Source: Planctomycetaceae bacterium (GTDB lineage Bacteria > Planctomycetota > Planctomycetia > Planctomycetales > Planctomycetaceae). Taken from it: 64,000 bases of DNA. How positions within the stretch are numbered: the first letter of the stretch is position 1; each line of letters begins with the position of its first letter. Under the pieces are notes generated by a model. The model saw only the letters and a list, made by a program, of their open reading frames with translations. It did no database searches and was not told where the DNA came from. The stretch spans positions 124,001 to 188,000 of the forward strand of contig JACKHO010000002.1 of the NCBI GenBank assembly GCA_020638955.1, in the 5' to 3' direction. Positions 8,072 to 16,107 of the stretch are shown here, in pieces. The translations under genes and the position numbers were made by a program.

Positions 8072-9592
8072 ATGCGTAGGTTCTGCGACGCGGCGTTACT
8101 TTGTCTGATGTTGTGTGGGGTGGCCCACTCCGCTGAGCGGAACATCATTTTCTTTGTGACAGATGACGAAAGCCCCACGCTGGGATGCTATGGCGATTCC
8201 GTGGCGGCTTCGCCGAATATTGACGCCATTGCAGCGGACGGTACGGTCTTCATGCGGGCGTTCGCCACGACGGCGAGTTGCAGTGCGAGTCGATCGGTCA
8301 TTATGTCTGGTCTGCACAACCACATGAACGGGCAGTACGGGCATCAGCATTCGTACCACAAGTTTGGTTCGTTTCCCGACGTGGCCAGTTTCGCTTTGCC
8401 TCGTGTGTTGACGGCGGCCGGATATCGAACGGGACACATTGGCAAATACCACGTCGCTCCGAAAACCGTGTACCAGTTCGAAACGTACCTGAATGGAAAC
8501 GGTCGGAATGCCGTTGCGATGGCGGACAACTGTCGCGAGTTCATTATGAACCAGGATGATGAGCGACCGTTCTTCCTCTACTTCGGCACTGCTGACCCGC
8601 ACAGGGGCGGGGGTGATGACGAAACGTCCGAACTGGAATTCAAACCGAACTTGTTCGGCAATCGACCGAAGCGCGGAAGCTATGAAGAGGTCGAGGAAGT
8701 CTTCTTTGATCCTGCCAAAGTTCACGTTCCGGAATTCCTGCCCGACACGCCCGAGTGCCGCGAAGAACTGGCCCAGTATTACCAGTCATGTGCTCGGATT
8801 GACCAGGGCGTCGGACGCTTGATGAAAATCCTCAAAGAGGCCGGGCTGTACGACAAAACTCTGTTCGTCTTCACCAGCGACCACGGCATGGCGTTCCCGG
8901 GGGGAAAGACCACGGTGTACGAGCCAGGCCTACGAGTGCCGTTTGTGGTGCGCAATCCTTACGAGCCGAAACGGGGTGTTGTTTCGACAGCGATGATCAG
9001 CCATATCGACATTACGCCGTCGCTACTCGATTTTGCTCAAGGATTAGACGCCAAGAAGAATCGACCACTCAACTTTAAGAGTCCCAAGGAGATTGCTGAC
9101 AACGATCCCACTGCCCCGCCCGGAGAGAACCGCAACGGCGGGCATCCCTTCACGAAGTACCACGGCAAGTCCTGGATTCCAATTCTCGGTGAGCCAGACG
9201 CTACGCATTGGGAAACCGTTTTCGCCTCACATACCTTCCACGAAATCCAAATGTACTACCCCATGCGGGTGGTGCGTGACGACAAGTACAAACTGATTTG
9301 GAACATCGCACACGGATTGCCCTATCCGTTTGCTTCGGACTTGTGGGCTGCGTCAACCTGGCAGGCACAGTATGCCAAAGGGAAGACGGCACCATACGGT
9401 ACGAAATCGGTGGGTGACTACATTTTCCGTCCGCCGTTTGAGCTGTACGACATGGAGAATGATCCTCACGAGTCAGAGAACCTGGCACTGAAGTCGGAGT
9501 ATGCGAAGATCCTGGAGGAATATCAGGCAAAGCTGAAACAGTTCCAGAAGGAAATGAATGATCCCTGGGTTATGAAATGGGAATATGAGTAA
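8072..9592 (+). CDS. Secreted sulfatase, CxAxR type
   Basis: A 506-residue exported arylsulfatase-family enzyme (alkaline phosphatase fold) that hydrolyses sulfate esters, probably on polysaccharides. Signal peptide about residues 1-20 (ends VAHSA). The metal-binding Asp pair is in FFVTDDE, and the formylglycine motif CSASR is at residues 70-74. TSDHGMAFPGGKTT supplies the distal metal Asp/His. The motif has Ala instead of Pro at the third position. CxAxR motifs are matured by the radical-SAM enzyme anSME in known cases, whereas FGE prefers CxPxR. A GGGAAG Shine-Dalgarno precedes the ATG. It is monocistronic, with a palindromic repeat just downstream. Confidence 0.93.
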   Translation: MRRFCDAALLCLMLCGVAHSAERNIIFFVTDDESPTLGCYGDSVAASPNIDAIAADGTVFMRAFATTASCSASRSVIMSGLHNHMNGQYGHQHSYHKFGSFPDVASFALPRVLTAAGYRTGHIGKYHVAPKTVYQFETYLNGNGRNAVAMADNCREFIMNQDDERPFFLYFGTADPHRGGGDDETSELEFKPNLFGNRPKRGSYEEVEEVFFDPAKVHVPEFLPDTPECREELAQYYQSCARIDQGVGRLMKILKEAGLYDKTLFVFTSDHGMAFPGGKTTVYEPGLRVPFVVRNPYEPKRGVVSTAMISHIDITPSLLDFAQGLDAKKNRPLNFKSPKEIADNDPTAPPGENRNGGHPFTKYHGKSWIPILGEPDATHWETVFASHTFHEIQMYYPMRVVRDDKYKLIWNIAHGLPYPFASDLWAASTWQAQYAKGKTAPYGTKSVGDYIFRPPFELYDMENDPHESENLALKSEYAKILEEYQAKLKQFQKEMNDPWVMKWEYE

Positions 9593-9610
9593 TGTCGTAG
9601 GGCAGTAGCC

Positions 9611-9702
9611 GTAGGGCAGACTCCTGCCTGCCGCGACACGCTTCGACTACGAATGTTGATCTGACCTCTTATCAAAGGAAGGCAGGCGGGAGCCTGCCCT
9701 AC
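9611..9702. repeat. REP-like interspersed palindromic repeat
   Basis: Two 22-base arms, 9611-9632 and 9681-9702, are inverted copies matching at 20 of 22 positions, separated by 48 bases. Each arm can also fold by itself; the right arm contains GGCAGGCgggaGCCTGCC, a perfect seven-pair stem with a four-base loop. A partial extra copy of the arm start (GTAGGGCAG) lies just upstream at about 9598-9606. Twin self-folding arms in inverted orientation are the architecture of REP/BIME elements moved by RAYT transposases. No RAYT gene is in the window. The right arm ends six bases before the start codon of the next gene. Confidence 0.7.
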
Positions 9703-9707
9703 GTGCG

Positions 9708-10616
9708 TTGAGTTACCCACCGGCTTCCTATATCGATCCTGCCACACTCATGCGAATTGAGTCGCTGGAGTTGCGTGCGCGGTCGGTGGTGGAAGGATTC
9801 ATGACGGGACTGCATCGTAGCCCGTATCATGGATTTTCGGTGGAATTCACGGAATACCGTCAGTACGTGCCGGGAGATGATCCTCGCTACCTCGACTGGA
9901 AACTGTACGCCCGGAGTGACAGGTACTACGTCAAACGGTACGAAGATGAAACGAATCTGCGTTGTCATCTCATTCTCGATCAAAGCCGGTCCATGCAATT
10001 CGGTTCCGTCGGCTACACCAAGGCCGACTACGCACGCACGCTGACAGCCACGCTGGCTTACTTCCTCAATTCCCAGCGAGACGCCATTGGCCTGTGTTCA
10101 TTCAGTGCCGAGGTCGACGAATACCTGCCACCGCGGTTTCGGCCCGGTTGGCTGCGCCGCATGATTGTGGCTCTGGAAAAAGAGTCACCCGGGAAAGTGA
10201 CCGACCTCGCCAGAGTGCTGGCGACCATTGCCGAACGCACACGCAAGCGGAGTTTACTCGTTCTCATCTCCGATTTTCTTGCCCCCATTGATGAGTTGGA
10301 AACGCAGCTGGGGTTGCTGCGGGCGGCGCGGCATGAAGTGGCTGTGTTCCAAATTCTTGATCCTGCCGAATGCACACTTGCGTTTGACGCACCGGCACTG
10401 TTCGAAGATTTGGAAACCGGTGAGGAAATCTACGTTGATCCCGAAACCGCTCGGGCTGATTACATCAGGCAGTTCGAACAGCATCAGCAGAACGTACAGG
10501 CCATTTGCGAACGGCTGGGCGTTCAGGTGACGCAGTTACAAACGAGCGATCCCCTCGAGCAGGCCCTCGCTGATTTCCTGCGACTGCGACAAATGTCTTC
10601 ATCCAGTCGAATGTAA
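9708..10616 (+). CDS. DUF58 (von Willebrand A-like) protein
   Basis: A 302-residue cytoplasmic protein of the DUF58 family, commonly partnered with MoxR AAA+ ATPases in assembly or stress roles. The hallmark segment HGFSVEFTEYRQY, then PGDDPRYLDWKLYARSD, spans about residues 43-73. A vWA-like DxSxS metal site follows in LDQSRSM. The start is a TTG at 9708. Family members usually have the YxDPATLxRI stretch that precedes the ATG at 9750, so the upstream TTG is preferred, but no Shine-Dalgarno is visible because a palindromic repeat fills the leader. No moxR gene adjoins it. The stop lies two bases before the ATG of the formylmethanofuran dehydrogenase gene, suggesting translational coupling. 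Confidence 0.88.
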   Translation: MSYPPASYIDPATLMRIESLELRARSVVEGFMTGLHRSPYHGFSVEFTEYRQYVPGDDPRYLDWKLYARSDRYYVKRYEDETNLRCHLILDQSRSMQFGSVGYTKADYARTLTATLAYFLNSQRDAIGLCSFSAEVDEYLPPRFRPGWLRRMIVALEKESPGKVTDLARVLATIAERTRKRSLLVLISDFLAPIDELETQLGLLRAARHEVAVFQILDPAECTLAFDAPALFEDLETGEEIYVDPETARADYIRQFEQHQQNVQAICERLGVQVTQLQTSDPLEQALADFLRLRQMSSSSRM

Positions 10617-10617
10617 C

Positions 10618-11871
10618 ATGCAGCGTTTCACCGATGTTGCCTGCACTGCATGTGGCTGCGTCTGCGATGACCTGGTCGTGGACGTTGATGAACATGGCGT
10701 CGTGCCAGTCGCCGGGGCTTGCCGTCTGGCTCAGCCATGGTTTGAACAGTTTCAAAAGCCATTCTCAAGCACGCCGCAAATTAAAGGCAGGAATTGCTCA
10801 CATGAGCAGGCGATGGAGGAGGCTGCTCGTATTCTCAGGTCGAGCCATGCCCCGTTGATTTATGGACTGTCACAAAGCAGTACCGGCGGACAACGAGCTG
10901 CCGTGGAACTGGCAGATCAACTCGGGGCGGTCATCGACACCACCGCCTCTGTCTGCCACGGTCCGTCAATTGTCGCCATCCAGCAAGTGGGCGAGTCGAC
11001 GTGCACGCTGGGCGAAATCAAACAGCGGGCCGATTTGGTCATTTTCTGGGGGGCGAATCCTGCGGTCAGTCATCCGCGGCACTTGGAGCGATACTCGGCC
11101 GATCCGGCCAGTGAATTCTTGCCCAACGGACGCGGTGACCGTACCGTGGTTGTCATTGACGTGGAAGAAACTGAGACGGCCCGCGCCGCCGATTTGTTTC
11201 ACCGGGTCGAACCGGGACAGGACTTTGAATTGATCTGGAGGTTGCGCAGTCTCATTGCCGGACACGACAACGGCGATGCAACATCTGCGGAGCGTCAACT
11301 GGCCGAGCTGATGAAGAACTGCCGGTACGGTGTCATTTTCTTCGGGTTGGGCATTGCCCAAAGTCATTTGGGGCACGGAACGGTTAGCGGCCTATTGCGT
11401 CTTGTTGCTGAACTGAACGCCCACACGCGGTTCACCGCCCGGCGGATGAGAATTCCGGGCGATGTCTCTGGGGCGGACAGTGTGCTTTGCTGGCAGACGG
11501 GTTACCCGTTTGCCGTCGACTTTTCCCGTAAATATCCCCGCTATAACCCTGACGAGTTCACGGCCAACGAACTGCTCGAACGCCACGACGTTGATGTTTG
11601 CCTGCTCGTGGGCATTGAAAGCGTGAGTGAGTTTTCCGATGACGCGCGGGACTGGTTGAGCAGTATTCCTGTTATTGCACTCGACACGCCTGCCGCACTA
11701 TGGGACACGCAGTATCACGTACAAATCCCCACGGCGACTTACGGAATTCACGAACCGGGCACTGCCTACCGCATGGACGAAACACCCATCCCGTTGCGGA
11801 AACTTGTTGATACAACACTTCCCTCAGATGAACAGGTTCTTGCTGATCTTTGCCGACGCTTCACACTTTGA
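10618..11871 (+). CDS. fhcB: Formylmethanofuran dehydrogenase/formyltransferase-hydrolase subunit B
   Basis: A 417-residue subunit B of the formyltransferase/hydrolase (Fhc) complex, which releases formate from formyl-methanofuran in the tetrahydromethanopterin-linked formaldehyde oxidation pathway. The N-terminus carries the Cys cluster CTACGCVCDD (residues 9-18), followed by a molybdopterin-oxidoreductase-like fold without obvious catalytic ligands, as in bacterial FhcB. The fhcA, fhcC and fhcD genes are not next to it, but fae and an mtd gene lie about 13 kb downstream. It starts two bases after the DUF58 stop and may be cotranscribed with that gene. The function of the DUF58 pairing is unknown. 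Confidence 0.85.
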   Translation: MQRFTDVACTACGCVCDDLVVDVDEHGVVPVAGACRLAQPWFEQFQKPFSSTPQIKGRNCSHEQAMEEAARILRSSHAPLIYGLSQSSTGGQRAAVELADQLGAVIDTTASVCHGPSIVAIQQVGESTCTLGEIKQRADLVIFWGANPAVSHPRHLERYSADPASEFLPNGRGDRTVVVIDVEETETARAADLFHRVEPGQDFELIWRLRSLIAGHDNGDATSAERQLAELMKNCRYGVIFFGLGIAQSHLGHGTVSGLLRLVAELNAHTRFTARRMRIPGDVSGADSVLCWQTGYPFAVDFSRKYPRYNPDEFTANELLERHDVDVCLLVGIESVSEFSDDARDWLSSIPVIALDTPAALWDTQYHVQIPTATYGIHEPGTAYRMDETPIPLRKLVDTTLPSDEQVLADLCRRFTL

Positions 11872-11986
11872 AGGGCCGATTTGCAGAGAATGTTCGCCAG
11901 TTCGCGGTAAGATAGCTAAACTCCGCGCTGGACGGCGGACACGGATTGTCGCCTCCGCTATAGAAGAGACAGGATGAAGAGGTTTT

Positions 11987-13102
11987 GTGATTCGCCTCAT
12001 GATGGTCATCCCGACGCTTGATCAGTCGGGAGCGGAAAAACAGTTTTCTCTGGTGGCTGCGCAGCTACCACGAGACGAATTTGACGTGCGCGTTGTGGCA
12101 CTCACGCGTGGCGGTCCACTCGAAGACCCTCTGCGCGAAGCGGGCATTCCCGTCCACATTCTCAACAAACGCTGGAAGTTCGACCCCGGCGCCATGTGGC
12201 AACTTCGAAGCCTTATCGCTGAACATCAACCGGACGTTCTAAACACGTGGCTATTTGCGGCCAACGCTTATGGGCGAATGGTTGGGCGGTTCGGTGGACA
12301 CTCGCCGCGCATCATTATTTCGGAACGGTGCGTCGATTCCTGGAAAGCTGGCTGGCAGCACTGGCTCGACCGTCGATTGCTCGCACGAACGGACCGGGTC
12401 ATTGCCAATTCCGCAAGCGTCGCCGATTTCTATGCAAAACGTGGCGTCCCGGAAGAGCAGTTGTCAGTCATTACCAATGGTGTCGCCGTGCCTCCGCTGC
12501 CGAGCATGTCGCGGCTGGAATTCCTGGTCAAAAACAATCTTCCGTCTGACGCGAAGCTGATTTTCTCCATCGGACGACTTGCACCTCAGAAGCGACTCCA
12601 GGACCTGCTCTGGGCCATGCAAATCCTGAAACAGGCTGATCCGCGTTTTCATCTCATCATTTGTGGTGATGGTCCACAGCGATACTCACTGCCACGTTAC
12701 GCTCAGCAAGTGGAGTGCGATGACGTCGTTCGCTTTCTCGGACACCGCGATGATGCGTCGTCGCTACTGCATCTGGCTGACGTTTTCTGGCTCGGCAGCG
12801 AATTTGAAGGGATGTCCAACAGCCTCATGGAAGCCATGGCGTGCGGCAAGCCGGTTGTCGTCAGCGACATTCCCGCCAATCGGGAGCTTGTGCAGCATGG
12901 AGAAGAGGGGTTTATTGCGAACCTTGGAGATGGTCCGGGTTTTGCGCAATTTACCTTGAAGATGGAAAACGAGGATGGATTGTCGCAACATATGGGCGAC
13001 AAAGGCCGTCAAAAGATGGAACGTGACTTTTCCGTTCGCGAAATGATCGACGAATACGCTGAAGTTTTTCGCTCTGAAGCCCTGGTCCTGGCGCGAAACT
13101 GA
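11987..13102 (+). CDS. GT4-family glycosyltransferase
   Basis: A 371-residue GT-B fold glycosyltransferase that transfers a sugar from a nucleotide-sugar donor, probably for polysaccharide, lipid or glycoprotein synthesis. The N-terminal domain begins with MIRLMMVIPTLDQSGAEKQ, the usual acceptor-side start. The donor domain holds FSIGRLAPQKR and the E-x7-E region EFEGMSNSLMEAMACGKPVV. The start is GTG at 11987, preceded by GAAGAGG. ATGs slightly downstream at 11999 and 12002 would cut into the first beta strand. No other glycan-synthesis gene adjoins it. Confidence 0.9.
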   Translation: MIRLMMVIPTLDQSGAEKQFSLVAAQLPRDEFDVRVVALTRGGPLEDPLREAGIPVHILNKRWKFDPGAMWQLRSLIAEHQPDVLNTWLFAANAYGRMVGRFGGHSPRIIISERCVDSWKAGWQHWLDRRLLARTDRVIANSASVADFYAKRGVPEEQLSVITNGVAVPPLPSMSRLEFLVKNNLPSDAKLIFSIGRLAPQKRLQDLLWAMQILKQADPRFHLIICGDGPQRYSLPRYAQQVECDDVVRFLGHRDDASSLLHLADVFWLGSEFEGMSNSLMEAMACGKPVVVSDIPANRELVQHGEEGFIANLGDGPGFAQFTLKMENEDGLSQHMGDKGRQKMERDFSVREMIDEYAEVFRSEALVLARN

Positions 13103-13183
13103 TCTGGCGCCGAGCCGGATTCGTCGATATATTCGTTAGAGGCACTACGTCCACAGGAATGGTCCGCCTCGGAGAGTACGAAT

Positions 13184-13606
13184 ATGCCCCTGAAAAACGA
13201 ATCTGCTGAAGAACCCTCCATCAACCTCACACCCATGGTTGACGTGGTGATGCTGCTGATCATCTTTTTTCTGGTCGGTACCCAATTCAACAAACCAGAA
13301 CGGCAGTACGAAATCAACTTGCCCACAGTCTCCGACGCGCAACCCCTTACCTCACTTCCAGATGAGATTATCGTCAACGTTTCAAAAACCGGCGAATTTG
13401 AGGTTAATGGCCAGACAATAACAGTGGACGAACTTGAGAGCACGTTTCGCGACGCACAGCAGCGGTACGAAGATCAGGTGGTCATTATTCGGGGTGATGG
13501 CGAAGGTGCCTACCAGAATGTGATGACGGTGCTCAACCTCTGCCATCGCACACGTATTGTGAACGTGCAACTGGCAAACCGACTTGAATCTCAGGAGTCG
13601 GGATGA
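13184..13606 (+). CDS. ExbD/TolR-family biopolymer transport protein
   Basis: A 140-residue single-span inner-membrane protein of the ExbD/TolR family. ExbD works with ExbB as a proton-driven motor energising outer-membrane processes. A short cytoplasmic tail is followed by NLTPMVDVVMLLIIFFLVG, with the conserved Asp of the family (VDVVM) in the single helix. A periplasmic domain ending in IVNVQLANR completes it. No exbB adjoins it here. Its stop overlaps the start of the next gene by four bases (ATGA), so the cyclase-repeat protein is translationally coupled to it. Confidence 0.9.
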   Translation: MPLKNESAEEPSINLTPMVDVVMLLIIFFLVGTQFNKPERQYEINLPTVSDAQPLTSLPDEIIVNVSKTGEFEVNGQTITVDELESTFRDAQQRYEDQVVIIRGDGEGAYQNVMTVLNLCHRTRIVNVQLANRLESQESG

Positions 13607-15915
13607 TGTTGGCGGAACTCAATCTGGAGGGCCAGTCGCAGCACTTGTACACCATTGTGCTCGCGATTCTACAGCCGCTGTTCTTCATCGCGCTGGTTTT
13701 CGGATTCGTTCTGGCATCTGCTCACCTGCTGACCATGCTCGGAACCCGGTGGGGTGACCGGCGTGCTTCGCCCAAGGCCCTGTTCTTCTCCGTGGCCATT
13801 CACATTCTGTTCGGCGTCGGCATCATTTGCATGATTCCCGAATACCGGCAGCGGGTATTTGCTAGCCTGTCGGAGTTGCAGGAAATCAAAATCGAAATCA
13901 AGTCACCAGAACTCGATCCTGGCGAACAGGAACTCGCGCATATTCAAAACGGTCAGGTCCCAGTCTGGGATCGTCTGCCGCAAGTGGAACGGACGGATGT
14001 CGAGCGTTTCCAGGCCTCAACTCAATCGGCCTCGCCCGATCAAATGGTGCTGCCCGATACCATTCCCACACCGTTCGTTCCCACGCCAGTGCTGGACACG
14101 GCCCGACTGCCTGAGGCCGACACGCCTTCGCCCGAACGGACGCAAGCCAACGAAACTGGCCAGCGGACATCCCCTACGCAGGACTTCGCTTCGGTGAATC
14201 CGTTGCCTGTTGAGGCGCGGCCGGAACCGGTGCCCTCAGCGACTGAAAACCGCAGCACGTTGACGTCCACAGAAATCGCTCCGCCGGAACAAATCCAACC
14301 ACGTCCCGGCATGGTTGAGAAAGTGGTGCCTGAGTTCAACATTGATCCTGCAGCTCGTCCCTTCCCGCTGGACTCCGATCCCACCGCCAACGTTCAGCAG
14401 GCTCCTGAAGGGCTTGCGATGGAACGTCGTACCGGACCGGCTCCAGCGAATCCTGTTGAAGATTTCGCGGGACGAGAAGAAACTGGCCTGCCGAATCCGG
14501 CCATGCTCAGTTCCCCGGTTTCTCCAAATCTGGTGCGCACACCGCTGCGTAACCCCAGCACCACACCTCTGACATCGGAGCAGGACGTCGTACCACGGCC
14601 CCTGAGTCCGACTACCATTCCTGATTCCGTTCTGCCGCGACCAGATTTGGCAATGAGTCGTGTCGACCAAATCCCGGACCCCAATCCCGTTGCCCCGGAA
14701 TTACGGCGTCAGGACGGTGATTCCATAATGCGGCGGAACGAACTCCCGCTCGCCTACCAGCTGCGAGGTGAAACACAGCGTCGCCGGGCCGTCATGGAGT
14801 ACGGCGGATCAGCGGAATCAGAGGAGGCAGTCGATCGCAGCCTGCAATGGCTCGCTTCGGTCCAGCACCCCGATGGTTACTGGGACGCCGAGGCACTGGA
14901 AGCTGGCAAACTCGACATTGGACCCGACGGCCAGAAGCGTTACTTCGCCGGTCGCAATGCTGACGCGGGCATTACCGGGCTGGCCATTCTGGCATTCCTC
15001 GGCAAGCAGAACACCGTCTCGGAGGGACAATACTCCGAGAACGTGCGTCGCGGACTGCGATGGCTAGTTTCTCAACAACGGACGTTTCGCTGGGATGAGT
15101 TCACCAACCGGTCCGAGTTGAGCAAGTGGACCGAGGACGACATTGTTGATGAAGGCTACCTCGGCGGAAAGGCCAACAAGTTCTGCGGGATGTATTGTCA
15201 CGCCATGGCCACCTTCGCACTCGGCGAAGCGTACGCCGTTTCAAGAAGCGATCCTAACGCGCAATGGTTACGTGAACCGCTGGAAAAGGCCGTAGGATTC
15301 ATTCTTACGGCACAACTGCAAGATGGTGGCTGGCGTTACCTGAAAGGGGAAGGCGCGGGCGACGTCTCCGTTCTCGGCTGGCAGATTATGGCGCTGAAAA
15401 GCGCCGAACTCGGTGGGATTCGCATTCCGGTTTCTACGCGTCAGCGCATTATCACATTTCTCAAGAGCAACGCTTCGGGCGTGAACGGAGGACTCGCCAG
15501 CTACCGCGTCGATGAACGTGTCTCACCAACCATGACCGCCGAAGCACTCTTCTGCCGACAGGTGCTCGGACTCACACAGCAGGAGTCGTCGCAGACGAGT
15601 GAAGAGGCGGCGAACTACTTGTTGTTTAATCGACCAAAACGGACTGAGCTGAATTACTACTACTGGTACTACGGCACGCTCGCCATGTACCAGCACGGCG
15701 GCCCGGCCTGGGAAGAATGGAACAACTCCACCCGCGACTTAATCATCTCCGAGCAAGTCACCGAAGGCCCCCTCGCCGGTTCATGGGCCCCCCGCGACAC
15801 CTGGGGCGGCTACGGCGGCCGCGTCTACTCCACCGCCGTCGCTACACTCTGCCTCGAAGTCTACTACCGCTACCAGTCGGCACATAATCTCAAAGAAGAG
15901 TCGCAAACGCCGTAA
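13603..15915 (+). CDS. Membrane-anchored prenyltransferase/squalene-cyclase-repeat protein
   Basis: A 770-residue protein in three parts. Two hydrophobic segments lie at about 17-45 and 62-82, followed by a long Pro-rich, probably disordered linker (about 100-385). The C-terminal domain (about 395-760) has alpha/alpha-toroid repeats of the squalene-hopene cyclase type. QW-like repeats are visible (QWLASVQHPDGYW, QLQDGGW). The DxDD proton-donor motif of real squalene-hopene cyclases is not seen, so catalysis is doubtful and a binding or structural role is likelier. The start overlaps the exbD stop (ATGA at 13603). The coupling suggests an ExbD-driven envelope complex with a periplasmic toroid, which is inference. 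Confidence 0.82.
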   Translation: MMLAELNLEGQSQHLYTIVLAILQPLFFIALVFGFVLASAHLLTMLGTRWGDRRASPKALFFSVAIHILFGVGIICMIPEYRQRVFASLSELQEIKIEIKSPELDPGEQELAHIQNGQVPVWDRLPQVERTDVERFQASTQSASPDQMVLPDTIPTPFVPTPVLDTARLPEADTPSPERTQANETGQRTSPTQDFASVNPLPVEARPEPVPSATENRSTLTSTEIAPPEQIQPRPGMVEKVVPEFNIDPAARPFPLDSDPTANVQQAPEGLAMERRTGPAPANPVEDFAGREETGLPNPAMLSSPVSPNLVRTPLRNPSTTPLTSEQDVVPRPLSPTTIPDSVLPRPDLAMSRVDQIPDPNPVAPELRRQDGDSIMRRNELPLAYQLRGETQRRRAVMEYGGSAESEEAVDRSLQWLASVQHPDGYWDAEALEAGKLDIGPDGQKRYFAGRNADAGITGLAILAFLGKQNTVSEGQYSENVRRGLRWLVSQQRTFRWDEFTNRSELSKWTEDDIVDEGYLGGKANKFCGMYCHAMATFALGEAYAVSRSDPNAQWLREPLEKAVGFILTAQLQDGGWRYLKGEGAGDVSVLGWQIMALKSAELGGIRIPVSTRQRIITFLKSNASGVNGGLASYRVDERVSPTMTAEALFCRQVLGLTQQESSQTSEEAANYLLFNRPKRTELNYYYWYYGTLAMYQHGGPAWEEWNNSTRDLIISEQVTEGPLAGSWAPRDTWGGYGGRVYSTAVATLCLEVYYRYQSAHNLKEESQTP

Positions 15916-15937
15916 GGTGGATCGTCGCGATTCGTGC

Positions 15938-15968
15938 CATGCCCACGTCGCGCAGCAGCGTGGGCATG
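15938..15968. repeat. Hairpin-forming inverted repeat after the cyclase-repeat gene
   Basis: Arms CATGCCCACG (15938-15947) and CGTGGGCATG (15959-15968) are perfectly complementary around an 11-base loop. It sits 22 bases after the stop at 15915. No T-run follows on the plus strand, so it is more likely an interspersed palindromic repeat or a rho-dependent end than a classic intrinsic terminator. Confidence 0.55.
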
Positions 15969-16107
15969 CTTCGCCAGCATCGGTGAAGCAATCTTGTCGT
16001 GTGCCACCGCTGGTTTCACTGTTTCCGTTTGACTGCTCTCACAATTTCTGATCTGACCTCGATTCGCTATCGTTTCTATTGAGACGACCTGGCGTGGGAG
16101 GACGGGC

